The notes under the pieces are model-generated. The model searched no databases, was not told the origin of the DNA, and saw only the letters and a list, made by a program, of their open reading frames with translations. Positions 34,226 to 43,156 of a stretch of DNA of 64,000 nt are shown piece by piece. Made by a program: the position numbers and the translations under genes. Location of the stretch: positions 62,001 through 126,000 of the forward strand of contig NZ_NWTI01000020.1 of the NCBI RefSeq assembly GCF_002531575.1, read 5' to 3'. Within the stretch, counting starts at the first letter, position 1. Each line of letters opens with the position of its first letter. This DNA comes from Bradyrhizobium sp. Y36 (GTDB lineage: Bacteria; Pseudomonadota; Alphaproteobacteria; Rhizobiales; Xanthobacteraceae).

Positions 34226-35548
34226 TCAGAAGCCCTCGCGTAGCCATCGTCCGACCTTTCCGAAATAGCCGCCGGTCCCTGTCTTGACCTGCTGCCGCGT
34301 ATGCCGCGGTTCGACATGTTCGAGGTGAACATATTGCGGGTAGACGAGGAGTCCGGCCGGCACCGCGAACGCGGCGTTCTTCGCCTCGTTCGGCAGCCGG
34401 CCGAAGCCGAGCGGACGTCCGACCCGCACGGGCCGGCCGAGAATCTGGGTTCCGAGTTCGACGAGGCCGGTGAGCTGCGAGGCTCCGCCCGAAAGCACGA
34501 CGCGGCCGTTGGGCTCCGAGGCGAACGGCGAATCCTTCAGCTTGTCCCGAACCATTTCGAAGACTTCCTCGGCACGGTGCTTGACGATGTTGGCGATGGT
34601 GGCGCGGGAAACGATCTGCGGCAGATCCTGCTCGTCACCGGCCGTCGGCACAGACATCAGCTCACGCGAGTCCGATCCGCCGGTGATGACGGTCCCGTAT
34701 AACGTCTTGATTCGCTCGGCATCGGCAATGGTCGCGGAGAGTCCGCGCGCCAGATCCATCGTGATGTGTTGCCCGCCGACCGCAAAACCGGCCGCATGCA
34801 CGAAACGGCCGCCGGAATAGACTGCGATCGTGGTGGTGCCAGCGCCCATCTCGACGACGGCTGCGCCGAGATCAGCCTCGTCGTCAGTCAGCACCGACAG
34901 GCCGGCCACATAGGGGCTCGCCGCCATGGCTTCGACATTGATGTGGCAGCGCTCCACCGCCAGCATCAGGTTCCGCGCCACGGTGGCGTCGCAAGTGACG
35001 ACGTTCATGTCGATGCCGAATTGATGGGCAACCATGCCGCGGGGATCGCGGATGCCCTTGACGCCATCGAGCGTGTAGCCGACCGGCAGCGCGTGCAGCA
35101 CGGTGCGGCCTTCGCCGGTGGCGTGGCGCATGCCGGTGGAGGTGACGCGGCTGACATCGGCCTGCGTCACGGCACCACCACGGATGTCGGCGGCAGCCTC
35201 GACCAGCTGGCCGGAGAGCCGGCCGCCGGAGACCGAGAGCAGCACGGACTCGACCCGCACCTTGGCCATTTTCTCCGCGAGCGCGACGGCCTGGCGCACC
35301 GCCTGCTCGCATTCGCCGAGATCGATCACCGCGCCGGCCTTCATCCCGCGCGACTGGATCTGGCTGTATCCGATCAATTCCACCGCATGGGTGCGGCCGC
35401 GCAGCGCCTCGCTCGGCGCAGACGGCTTCAGCCGCGCGATCATGCAGGCGATCTTGCTGGTGCCGATGTCGAGGCAGGCAACGAGGCCGCCGCGCTTATG
35501 CGGCATCTGGCGGGTCTTCGGCGTCTGGGTGCGATCGAGACCGGTCAT
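34226..35548 (-). CDS. ftsA: Cell division protein FtsA
   Basis: A 440-residue actin-like ATPase that tethers FtsZ to the membrane. The N-terminal phosphate loop reads LVACLDIGTSKIACMIARL (23-41). Later nucleotide-binding blocks include GAAVVEMGAGTTTIAVYSGG and VVLSGGASQLTGL. The C-terminus ends with an amphipathic segment (YFGKVGRWLREGF) expected to insert in the membrane. Its start overlaps the ftsQ stop (ATGA at 35545-35548). Confidence 0.96.
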   Translation of the reverse strand: MTGLDRTQTPKTRQMPHKRGGLVACLDIGTSKIACMIARLKPSAPSEALRGRTHAVELIGYSQIQSRGMKAGAVIDLGECEQAVRQAVALAEKMAKVRVESVLLSVSGGRLSGQLVEAAADIRGGAVTQADVSRVTSTGMRHATGEGRTVLHALPVGYTLDGVKGIRDPRGMVAHQFGIDMNVVTCDATVARNLMLAVERCHINVEAMAASPYVAGLSVLTDDEADLGAAVVEMGAGTTTIAVYSGGRFVHAAGFAVGGQHITMDLARGLSATIADAERIKTLYGTVITGGSDSRELMSVPTAGDEQDLPQIVSRATIANIVKHRAEEVFEMVRDKLKDSPFASEPNGRVVLSGGASQLTGLVELGTQILGRPVRVGRPLGFGRLPNEAKNAAFAVPAGLLVYPQYVHLEHVEPRHTRQQVKTGTGGYFGKVGRWLREGF

Positions 35549-36579
35549 GCGGAATCCCCGGTCTTCTTTTTCTTCTTGTCCTTGAACAGGTCCTCGCGCG
35601 CCTTGGCGGCGTCCTCGGACAGCTGCACCACCAGCCGATCGGGCAGGCGCATGTCGACGGCGACGATGTCGCGGGAGAACAGCCGGTCCTCCTTGTCGAG
35701 CTTGGACAGCATTGCGAGCGCGTTGCCGACGTCCTGCTCGGGCAGACGGATGTCGAGACCGTCCTTCAGCCTCAGATTCCAGCGCCGCTCGCCGACGTAG
35801 ATCGCCGCCTTCGTCACCGCATTGACCTGCGGATAGCGGGCCAGCAGCGCCAGGAAATCGCGGGCCTGGGTTTCAGCGCCCTTGCCGACCACGAGCGGCA
35901 ACGACAGGAAGCGGCGCGAGACATAGGGCTCGAGCACGGCGCCGTCGTCGGCGATGACGGAGAGCCTTCCGGCCTCCTGCCACAGCGCGAACGCCTTGCG
36001 CTCGGTGAGCTCGATCATGAGCTGGCCCGGATAGAGCTTCAGCACGGTCGCGTCCGCAATCCAGGGATTAGCCTTGAGCTTGTCGCGCACCGCGTCGGCG
36101 TCGAGGAACAGCAGCGAGGAGCGGCCGCTGACGCCGCCGATCGCCAGGATCTCGTCCTGCGTGAGCTGCTTGCGGCCGTTGATCACGACCGAGGTGATGC
36201 GGAACCCGGCGGAATTGGCCAGCGCGTTGCGTGCGTCGCTCACCGCCGTGATGAAATCCTGGAGATGGCCGCCCTTGACGATGCCGAAGCCGCAGCTGCC
36301 GATCAGCAGCAATACGGTCATGCTGATCCCGACCCGGCGCGGCAGATAACGCTCGACCAGCGCGACCACGCGCGGCGGCGGCTCGCGCTCGACGGCGGCC
36401 TTGGCCCGGGCCTTGGTCTTGTCCTTGGCGGCGGCGCGCGCCTGAGCGTGCCTGCGGTCGAGCTTCTCTTGCATCCACTCGCGCAGAAGCACGACCGCTC
36501 CGATCGCGGCCGCCTTCAGGTCAGCTTGGGGCCTCAGCGATCTGAAAAAGGACCGGGTGAGGCTTCCTGCTCCATCCAT
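35545..36579 (-). CDS. ftsQ: Cell division protein FtsQ
   Basis: A 344-residue bitopic membrane protein. A long basic cytoplasmic tail (1-80, with KTKARAKAAVEREPPPR) is followed by one membrane helix (about 83-102). A POTRA domain then begins FRITSVVINGRKQLTQDEIL and is followed by the FtsQ domain. It recruits FtsL/FtsB and FtsW/FtsI to the septum. A Lys-rich tail (KDKKKKKTGDSA) ends the protein. It overlaps ftsA by 4 bases and follows a 349-bp gap after ddlB. Confidence 0.94.
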   Translation of the reverse strand: MDGAGSLTRSFFRSLRPQADLKAAAIGAVVLLREWMQEKLDRRHAQARAAAKDKTKARAKAAVEREPPPRVVALVERYLPRRVGISMTVLLLIGSCGFGIVKGGHLQDFITAVSDARNALANSAGFRITSVVINGRKQLTQDEILAIGGVSGRSSLLFLDADAVRDKLKANPWIADATVLKLYPGQLMIELTERKAFALWQEAGRLSVIADDGAVLEPYVSRRFLSLPLVVGKGAETQARDFLALLARYPQVNAVTKAAIYVGERRWNLRLKDGLDIRLPEQDVGNALAMLSKLDKEDRLFSRDIVAVDMRLPDRLVVQLSEDAAKAREDLFKDKKKKKTGDSA

Positions 36580-36928
36580 TGCACGAGCTCGTCAACAGTT
36601 TCCCCGCGACATCGCGCGGATCCTGGCGAACATGACGTCTCGGACGTGCCGGGTCGGGTGCTGGTCTTCAGCAGAAGAAGCCACTCCCCTTCAAAGCGTG
36701 CGCCGGGGGTGACATCACCCGCGACAGCTCACGCGCCGGCAGCCAAAGCGCCATATGCGCCGCCAGCGTTAACCTTCGGACGTCCTGGTAAACAAAAGGT
36801 AAAGTTCGTTAACGTCCGGCGCATTTTGCCTCGCTCTGTGAGGCATTTGTGCCGCGATGTCCGGCATTTTACCGGTTTTGGACGCCAAACCGGCCCATTT
36901 CGCCGGTCGGGCCGTTAACCAGTCCTAA
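36580..36928. promoter_or_regulatory. Candidate ftsQAZ promoter region
   Basis: The 349-bp gap between ddlB and ftsQ is far larger than others inside the cluster and should hold a promoter for ftsQ-ftsA-ftsZ. Three GTTAAC sites lie at 36768, 36808 and 36914, along with GGTAAA and TAAAC blocks. GTTAAC resembles half of the CtrA recognition site, but no TTAA-N7-TTAA pair of correct spacing was found. No gene is seen. Confidence 0.45.
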
Positions 36929-37915
36929 CTATTTCCGTACGCCCCGTTCGGCGAGCTCCACCAGGCCGCGCAGGAAGTCGACGAAGGCGATGCCCTCGGC
37001 CTTCAGCGCCTTGGGGTAGAGCGAGGACTTGGTCAGCCCGGGAAGCGTGTTGGTTTCGAGATAGACGAGGCCCCGGTCCGAAACGATGAAGTCCGACCGG
37101 GAATAGCCCGTGCAGGACATCGCGCGGTGCGCCAGCATCGCCTGCTCCTTCAGCGCAGCGGTGATCTCGGGCGGAAAACGCCCGGGGCAGATCTCCTGGG
37201 TCGACTTCAGGAGATATTTCGCGGCGTAGTCGAAATTGCCCTCGCCCGGAATGATCTCGATCGGCGGCAGCGAGATGATCGAGCCATCGGCGCGCTCCAG
37301 CACGCCGCAGGTCGCCTCGACGCCGGCGATATAGGGCTCGATCACGTAGTCCTCGTGCCTCGCCGCATTGCGGACCGCGACGAGGTCCTGCTTGGCGTTG
37401 ACGAAGATCAGCCCGTAGCTCGAGCCATCGCGCGCCGGCTTCGCGATCAGCCTTCCGTATTCGGCAAAGGCCTCGTCGAGGTCGTCCAGCGCGATGTTTG
37501 CCGGCGGCGTGACGCCGCCGAGCGCGGCAAAATGCTTGGCCGCGATCTTGTCGAAGGCGAGATGCGAGGAAGCCGAGCCCGAACCGGTGAAGGGCACACC
37601 GCGCGCTTCGCACATCACCTGCAATTCGCCGTTCTCGGCACGCCCGCCATGCAGGCCAAGCACCAGCACACGGTCCTCGGCCTTGGCCTGGTCGAGCGCC
37701 TGCGCCAGCGGAATGCCTGACGTGCCCGGCTTGAACTCGTCCTCAAACGGACGGGCATGTTCGAGCAGCTGCTTGGACTGCACCACATGCACCTTGTCCT
37801 CGACGTCCCACCACCAGAGATCGGCCTCGGGCAGGGCCTGATGCAGCGCCTGGGCCGAAGCGACCGAAACCAGACGCTCCCGGTTGGAGCCGCCGAAGAG
37901 GATGGTGATGCGCAT
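36929..37915 (-). CDS. ddlB: D-alanine-D-alanine ligase
   Basis: A 328-residue ATP-grasp enzyme making the D-Ala-D-Ala dipeptide used by MurF. The N-terminus reads ITILFGGSNRERLVSVASAQ. ATP-grasp residues lie in KPARDGSSYGLIFV and the C-terminal block SDFIVSDRGLVYLETNTLPG carries the Mg2+ ligands (Glu, Asn). The N-terminus (RERLVSVASAQAL) differs from the usual EVSL/SG pattern, which may mark a divergent Ddl; it is still in the expected place between murB and ftsQ. Confidence 0.88.
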   Translation of the reverse strand: MRITILFGGSNRERLVSVASAQALHQALPEADLWWWDVEDKVHVVQSKQLLEHARPFEDEFKPGTSGIPLAQALDQAKAEDRVLVLGLHGGRAENGELQVMCEARGVPFTGSGSASSHLAFDKIAAKHFAALGGVTPPANIALDDLDEAFAEYGRLIAKPARDGSSYGLIFVNAKQDLVAVRNAARHEDYVIEPYIAGVEATCGVLERADGSIISLPPIEIIPGEGNFDYAAKYLLKSTQEICPGRFPPEITAALKEQAMLAHRAMSCTGYSRSDFIVSDRGLVYLETNTLPGLTKSSLYPKALKAEGIAFVDFLRGLVELAERGVRK

Positions 37916-37937
37916 GTTCTCAGTTACCTATCCAGTT

Positions 37938-38055
37938 GTCATTCCGGGATGCGCCGTAAGGCGCAGGCCCGGAATCCATAACCACGACCGTGAGTATGGA
38001 TTCTCAGATGCGCAATTGCGCATCGTAGCTCTCGCTTCGCGAGCCCCGGAATGAC
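37938..38055. repeat. Cloverleaf palindrome element, long form, copy 4
   Basis: Outer arms GTCATTCCGGG and CCCCGGAATGAC enclose hairpin TGCGCC-GTAA-GGCGCA. The extended central arm includes the 16-bp palindrome ATGCGCAATTGCGCAT, and the last hairpin is CTCGC-TTC-GCGAG. It sits in the gap between ddlB and murB. Confidence 0.88.
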
Positions 38056-38060
38056 GGTGG

Positions 38061-38978
38061 TCATGAAACCCCGATCCGCTTGATTTCCCAGTGTAGCTCA
38101 ATTCCGGAATTTGCCTTCACCCGTTCGCGCACGGTCTCGCCCAGCGCCTCGATGTCGTGCGCGGTGGCATCGCCGGTATTGATCAGAAAGTTGCAGTGCA
38201 TCTCGGAGACCTGCGCGCCGCCGACGCGCAAGCCGCGGCAGCCGGCGGCGTCGACCAGCTTCCAGGCCGAATGGCCAGGCGGATTCTTGAAGGTCGAACC
38301 GCCGGTCTTCTCGCGGATCGGCTGCGCGGTCTCGCGGTGGCTCTGCACCTCCGCCATGCGCGCGCGGATCGCCTCCGCATCCCTGATCTCGCCGCGAAAG
38401 CGCGCGGACGTGAAGATGATGGAGGGATCGACGCCGCTGTTGCGGTAGACGAACTTCATGTCCGCATTGGTGAACACGTGCTTGGTGCCATCGCGGCCGA
38501 CGCCCCTCGCCTCGATCAGCACGTCCTTGGTCTCGCCGCCATTGGCGCCCGCATTCATGCGCAGCGCGCCGCCGATGGTGCCGGGAATGCCGAAGTAGAA
38601 TTCAAGCCCGCCGATATTGGCGGAGGCCGCGACTTCCGCCACGCGTTTGTCGAGGGCGGCAGCACCTGCCGTGACGACGTCGCCGCTTGCGACTGCCTCA
38701 CCGAAGGCGCGCGGTGCCAGACGGATCACGACGCCCGCAATGCCGCCGTCACGCACGATCAGGTTGGAGCCGACGCCGACGACATGGACGGGAATCTCGG
38801 AAGCAAGACGCGCGAGAAAGTAGGCGAGGTCATCCTCATCCGCCGGCGTGAACAGCACCTGCGCGGGACCGCCGACGCGAAACCAGGTCAGCTCGGCCAG
38901 CGATTGGTTCGCCAGCAGCCGGCCGCGCAGTTGCGGCATCGCGGCTTTCAGCGAGGGTGTGATGTCGGGGAAACCCAC
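38061..38978 (-). CDS. murB: UDP-N-acetylenolpyruvoylglucosamine reductase
   Basis: A 305-residue flavoenzyme that reduces the enolpyruvyl group to give UDP-MurNAc. FAD-binding segments appear as TWFRVGGPAQVLFTPAD and VVGVGSNLIVRDGG, with GIPGTIGGALRMNAGA (active-site region) and the C-terminal GSTFKNPPGHSAWKLVDAAG, which carries the Ser proton donor of type I MurB. It follows murC by only 4 bp and so is co-transcribed with it. Confidence 0.96.
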   Translation of the reverse strand: MGFPDITPSLKAAMPQLRGRLLANQSLAELTWFRVGGPAQVLFTPADEDDLAYFLARLASEIPVHVVGVGSNLIVRDGGIAGVVIRLAPRAFGEAVASGDVVTAGAAALDKRVAEVAASANIGGLEFYFGIPGTIGGALRMNAGANGGETKDVLIEARGVGRDGTKHVFTNADMKFVYRNSGVDPSIIFTSARFRGEIRDAEAIRARMAEVQSHRETAQPIREKTGGSTFKNPPGHSAWKLVDAAGCRGLRVGGAQVSEMHCNFLINTGDATAHDIEALGETVRERVKANSGIELHWEIKRIGVS

Positions 38979-38982
38979 CGCG

Positions 38983-40386
38983 CTACCCCAGCGCCTTCAA
39001 TTGATCGGGCAGCGCGTACGCCCATTGCGTGATGTTGCCGGCCCCCAGGCACACGACGAGATCCCCGGACTTCGCCAATCCCTTGACGATGCCGGCAAGC
39101 TCCGGCGCCGCCGGCAGTGGCACCACCTCGCGATGGCCATGCGCGCGCAGGCCTTCGACGAAATGGTCGCGGTCGATGCCCTCGATCGGCGCCTCGCCGG
39201 CGGCATAGACGTCGGCGACAACAACTGCATCGGCATCGTTGAAGCAGGTGCAGAATTCCTCGAACAGCGACTGCAGGCGGGTGTAGCGATGCGGCTGCAC
39301 CACGGCGACGATCTTGCCGTTGGTGGATTCCCGCGCCGCCTTCAGCACCGCTGCGATCTCGACGGGGTGATGTCCGTAATCGTCGATCACGGTGACGCCG
39401 TTCCATTCACCGGTCTTGGTGAAGCGACGTTTGACGCCGCCGAAGCCGGCGATTGCCTTGCGAATGTCGCCGTCGGAAACGCCGAGCTCGCGCGCGACCG
39501 CAATCGCGGCCGTCGCATTGGAGGCGTTGTGGCGGCCCGGCATCGGCAACATCAGATCGGTGATCTCGTGCACAGCGCCGGTCTTGCGATCGCGGAACGC
39601 GACCTTGAATTTCGATCCCCCGCCCATCGGCGTGAGATCGACGAACCGCACGTCGGCCTGCGGATTCTCGCCGTAGGTGATGATGCGGCGATCCTCGATC
39701 TTGCCGACCAGGCTCTGCACCACGGGGTGATCGATGCACATCACCGCAAAACCGTAGAACGGCAGGTTCTCGACGAAGTGACGGAACGCGTCCTGCACGG
39801 CGTCGAACGTCTTGAAGTGATCGAGATGCTCGGGGTCGACATTGGTGACGATCGCGACATCGGTCGGCAGCTTCAAGAACGTGCCGTCGCTCTCGTCGGC
39901 CTCCACCACCATCCAGTCACCGGCACCAAGCCGCGCGTTGGAGCCGTAGGCGTTGATGATGCCGCCGTTGATCACGGTGGGATCGAGCCCGCCGGCGTCG
40001 AGCAGCGTCGCGACCATCGTGGTCGTCGTGGTCTTGCCGTGGGTGCCGGCGATGGCGACGCAGCTCTTCAGCCGCATCAGCTCGGCCAGCATCTCGGCGC
40101 GCCGCACCACGGGAATGCGCCGTTCGCGCGCCGCCATCAGCTCGGGATTGTCGCGCTTGATCGCGGTGGAGACCACGACGACCTCGGCACCGTCGACATT
40201 CTCGGCCTTGTGCCCGACCGAGACCTTTGCGCCCTTCTTGCGCAGACGGTCGAGATTGTAATTGTCGGAAGCATCCGAGCCCTGCACGGCATAGCCGAGA
40301 TTGACCAGCACCTCGGCGATGCCGCTCATGCCGATCCCGCCGATCCCGACGAAGTGGATGGGTCCGATCTCGCGCGGCAGTCTCAT
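38983..40386 (-). CDS. murC: UDP-N-acetylmuramate-L-alanine ligase
   Basis: A 467-residue Mur ligase. The N-terminal UDP-binding motif reads IHFVGIGGIGMSG (about 10-22) and the ATP P-loop IAGTHGKTTTTTM (about 110-122). It adds L-alanine to UDP-MurNAc. The frame extends 13 codons upstream to 40425, but the ATG at 40386 (MRLPREIGPIHF) matches the family's start. It is tightly followed by murB. Confidence 0.96.
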   Translation of the reverse strand: MRLPREIGPIHFVGIGGIGMSGIAEVLVNLGYAVQGSDASDNYNLDRLRKKGAKVSVGHKAENVDGAEVVVVSTAIKRDNPELMAARERRIPVVRRAEMLAELMRLKSCVAIAGTHGKTTTTTMVATLLDAGGLDPTVINGGIINAYGSNARLGAGDWMVVEADESDGTFLKLPTDVAIVTNVDPEHLDHFKTFDAVQDAFRHFVENLPFYGFAVMCIDHPVVQSLVGKIEDRRIITYGENPQADVRFVDLTPMGGGSKFKVAFRDRKTGAVHEITDLMLPMPGRHNASNATAAIAVARELGVSDGDIRKAIAGFGGVKRRFTKTGEWNGVTVIDDYGHHPVEIAAVLKAARESTNGKIVAVVQPHRYTRLQSLFEEFCTCFNDADAVVVADVYAAGEAPIEGIDRDHFVEGLRAHGHREVVPLPAAPELAGIVKGLAKSGDLVVCLGAGNITQWAYALPDQLKALG

Positions 40387-40510
40387 GCTCTGTTCCCTGA
40401 CCTCGCCGCCTTGCGGAGGCGGCATCTGGCGAAGGTCGCGGCCAAATCAGCCACGTGCCTTTCCTACTGGATGCCCCGCTTTAGAAGGCGAAGACAAGGG
40501 CTTTTTCGCG

Positions 40511-41611
40511 TCAGATTCCCGCGATCTTGACCACCAGATCGGCCAGCCGCTCGGCCGCATCGAGCCGCCCTGCCCCCTTCGCGGCCGTTGCCATGGCGGC
40601 GAGGCGCGCAGGCTCGGCAGCGAAGGCGGAGATTTCGGAGGCCAACCGGTCCGAGGTGAACTCCGTCTGCGGGATGCGGACCGCCCCGTCGACCTTGACC
40701 AGCACGCCGGCATTGGCGAACTGATCCTGATCGATCGAGCCGGGCAGCGGCACCAGGATCGAGGGCCGGCCGATCGCGGCGAGCTCGGCCACCGTGCCGG
40801 CACCGGAGCGCGATACCACGAGATGATTGGAAGCGAGCCGCGCCGGCAGATCCGTGAAGAACGGCGCGAGCTCCACCTTGATCTTGTGCCTGTCATAGAC
40901 CGCGCGCACCCGCGCCATGTCCTCGTCGCGCACCTGCTGGGTCAGGATCAGCCGGCCCCACAGCGCAGGCTCGAGCCGCTCGATCGCGCCCGGCACGATG
41001 TCGGCCATGATGCGTGCGCCCTGGCTGCCGCCGACCACGAGCAGGCGCAGCGGACCGTTCACCTCGGGCACAGCATACGGCACGGCAGCGGCTGCAAGCA
41101 CGGCGGGCCGCATCGGCGTGCCGACCGTCGTGGTCTTGCCTGACAGCGCGGGATCGCGGTCGAGCACGCCGGGCAGCGACGTCGCGATGGCACGTACGCG
41201 GCTCGACAGGAACCGGTTGGCGCGGCCGAGCACGGCGTTGGCATCGTGGATGATGCCGGGCACGCCGGCGAACTTCGCCGCGACCAGCGGTGGCAGCGTC
41301 GGATAGCCGCCGAAGCCGACGACGGCGACGGGATTCAAGCGCTTGATCAGGGCGTAGGCGGAAAGCGTGCCGGCGGCGAGCGTGAGGCCGGCATAGGCGA
41401 GCTGGAACGGATTGCGGCCGCGCGCGGTCTCGCTCGAGACAACGTCGATCATGTCCTTGCTGAACAGCCCGCTGTAGCGCAGCGCGCGCTCGTCGGTGAC
41501 GAGGCGGACGCGAAAGCCGCGACGGATCAATTCGACGCCGAGCGCCTCGGCCGGAAACAGATGGCCGCCGGTGCCGCCCGCGGCGAGAAGAATCAAGGGG
41601 GAGGTGTCCAT
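40511..41611 (-). CDS. murG: Undecaprenyl-PP-MurNAc-pentapeptide-UDPGlcNAc GlcNAc transferase
   Basis: A 366-residue GT-B glycosyltransferase that converts lipid I to lipid II at the inner face of the membrane. Visible motifs are the N-terminal LLAAGGTGGHLFPAEAL (G-loop 1), GFGGYPTLPP (G-loop 2), LVVGGSQGARIM and the C-terminal VSRSGAGTVAELAAIG that binds UDP-GlcNAc. It lies between ftsW and murC with a repeat in the upstream gap. Confidence 0.96.
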   Translation of the reverse strand: MDTSPLILLAAGGTGGHLFPAEALGVELIRRGFRVRLVTDERALRYSGLFSKDMIDVVSSETARGRNPFQLAYAGLTLAAGTLSAYALIKRLNPVAVVGFGGYPTLPPLVAAKFAGVPGIIHDANAVLGRANRFLSSRVRAIATSLPGVLDRDPALSGKTTTVGTPMRPAVLAAAAVPYAVPEVNGPLRLLVVGGSQGARIMADIVPGAIERLEPALWGRLILTQQVRDEDMARVRAVYDRHKIKVELAPFFTDLPARLASNHLVVSRSGAGTVAELAAIGRPSILVPLPGSIDQDQFANAGVLVKVDGAVRIPQTEFTSDRLASEISAFAAEPARLAAMATAAKGAGRLDAAERLADLVVKIAGI

Positions 41612-41664
41612 GGACAGGCCTTTTACAAGGTCTTTCCCATCATTGCGAGCGAGGCGAAACGTCC

Positions 41665-41746
41665 GTAGCCCGGATGGAGCGGAGCGTAATCCGGGGTCTC
41701 GCCGCTTGGATGGAAACCCGGATTGCGCTTCGCTCCATCCGGGCTA
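41665..41746. repeat. Palindromic repeat, GTAGCCCGGATGGAGCG type, copy 2
   Basis: Same 17-bp outer arms as the copy at 15757-15842, with the inner sequence changed (ACCCGGATTGCGCTTCG). It fills the gap between ftsW and murG inside the division cluster. Confidence 0.85.
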
Positions 41747-41767
41747 CGCGATCCTCGCCATGACGAC

Positions 41768-42919
41768 TTACGCGTAACTGCGCATCGCCTCGGCGTGACC
41801 GCTGGCCTCGACCTCGGTGCGTGGGCGCAAGCGCGTCAGCGCCAGCATCATGCCGACGCCATAGGCGAGCGACACGATCGAGGAGCCGCCGTAGGAGATG
41901 AAGGGCAGCGTCATGCCCTTGGCTGGGATCAGCTGCAGGTTCACCGACATGTTGATCGCCGCCTGCACGCCGAACAGGATCGCAAGCCCGGATGCGGCAA
42001 AGCGCGAGAACATGTCCTCGTTGGCGTAGGCGCGCGACAGCGTGCGGATGACGACGAAGGCGAACAGCGCCAGCATGGCCAGGCACAGGATGATGCCGAA
42101 CTCTTCGGCGGCCACCGCGAACACGAAGTCGGTATGGCTGTCCGGCAAGCTGCGCTTTGCAATGCCCTCGCCCGGCCCCAGGCCGAACCAGCCGCCGTTG
42201 TAGAAGGCCTCCATGGCGGTATCGACCTGGAAGGTGTCGCCAGAGGCCGGGTTCATGAAGCGCTTGATGCGGCCCGCCACGTGCGGAACGAACAGATAGG
42301 CGCTGAACAGGCCGGCGGCGGCGGCGCCCGCCAGCCCGAACACCCAGATCATCCGCATGCCCGCGATGAAGAACAGCGAGCCCCACACCATCAGGATCAG
42401 CATGGTCTGGCCGAAATCCGGCTCCATCACCAGCAGCGAGACCAGCATCAACAGCAGCACCAGCGCCATCGAGGTCGCCGGCATCTCCGGGCGCTTGGTC
42501 GATTCCGCGAACAGCCAGGCGGCGATCACGACGAAGGACGGTTTTGCGATTTCGGACGCCTGGATGTTGACGCCGAGCAGCGTGATCCAGCGCCGCGAAC
42601 CCTTCACCTCGGGGCCGATCGCGAGCGTCAGCACGATCAGGACGATGCTGGCCGCAAAGATGATCAGCGCCGACCGGCGGATCGAGCGCGGCGACAGGAA
42701 GGAGACCCCGAGCAGCACCAGGCAGGACGGGAGCAGGAACATCACGTGGCGGCTGAAGAAGTGGAACGGATCGAGCCCGATGCGGGTCGCAACCGGCGGG
42801 CTCGCCGCCAGCGACAGGATCACGCCGGTCAGCATCAAGGCCAGGATGGCGCCCATCAGCGGCTTGTCGACGGTCCACCACCACTCGGAAAAGGGGGTGC
42901 GTTCTTCACGGGAGAGCAT
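41768..42919 (-). CDS. ftsW: Peptidoglycan polymerase FtsW
   Basis: A 383-residue SEDS-family membrane glycosyltransferase with about ten membrane helices. Family motifs are GSRRWITLLGVNIQASEIAK, YFGLGPGEG-like GLGPGEGIAKRSLPDSHTDFVFA, and GMTLPFISYGGSSI near the C-terminus. With FtsI it polymerises septal glycan from lipid II. It lies after the small protein at 43157 and before murG. Confidence 0.95.
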   Translation of the reverse strand: MLSREERTPFSEWWWTVDKPLMGAILALMLTGVILSLAASPPVATRIGLDPFHFFSRHVMFLLPSCLVLLGVSFLSPRSIRRSALIIFAASIVLIVLTLAIGPEVKGSRRWITLLGVNIQASEIAKPSFVVIAAWLFAESTKRPEMPATSMALVLLLMLVSLLVMEPDFGQTMLILMVWGSLFFIAGMRMIWVFGLAGAAAAGLFSAYLFVPHVAGRIKRFMNPASGDTFQVDTAMEAFYNGGWFGLGPGEGIAKRSLPDSHTDFVFAVAAEEFGIILCLAMLALFAFVVIRTLSRAYANEDMFSRFAASGLAILFGVQAAINMSVNLQLIPAKGMTLPFISYGGSSIVSLAYGVGMMLALTRLRPRTEVEASGHAEAMRSYA

Positions 42920-43031
42920 GAGCGGCCGCTTTCGGACAGAGGTCCGTTCATTGGTCGCCGACGTTGGTTACCGGAGAGTTAAGGAAATGCGGATGATTGG
43001 AGATAGAGCAAAGCGTCCACCTCAAATGCTC

Positions 43032-43129
43032 GTCAGCCCCGCGAAGGCGGGGCATCCAGTACGCCGCGGCCTCTCGGCTCAAGCACCGTCTCTGGGATAC
43101 TGGGTCGCCCGGTCAAGCCGGGCGACGAT
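43032..43129. repeat. Two-hairpin intergenic repeat (GCGGGGCATCCAGTA type), copy 2
   Basis: GCCCCGC-GAAG-GCGGGGC and ATCCAGTA match the copy at 24005. CCAGTA is answered by TACTGG, and the right hairpin is TCGCCCGG/CCGGGCGA, so the arm sequence has changed while pairing is retained. It sits between ftsW and the small protein. Confidence 0.75.
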
Positions 43130-43156
43130 AGCGGAGATTTTGGAAGCTATGTGCCC

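Noticed and set aside
32375..34243. 622-codon plus-strand frame antisense to ftsZ
   Set aside because: Shadow of ftsZ, which is unmistakable; the product is low-complexity and lacks a ribosome site.
36265..36918. 217-codon plus-strand frame over ftsQ and its upstream gap
   Set aside because: Overlaps the ftsQ 5' half and promoter; no homology-like pattern and no ribosome site.
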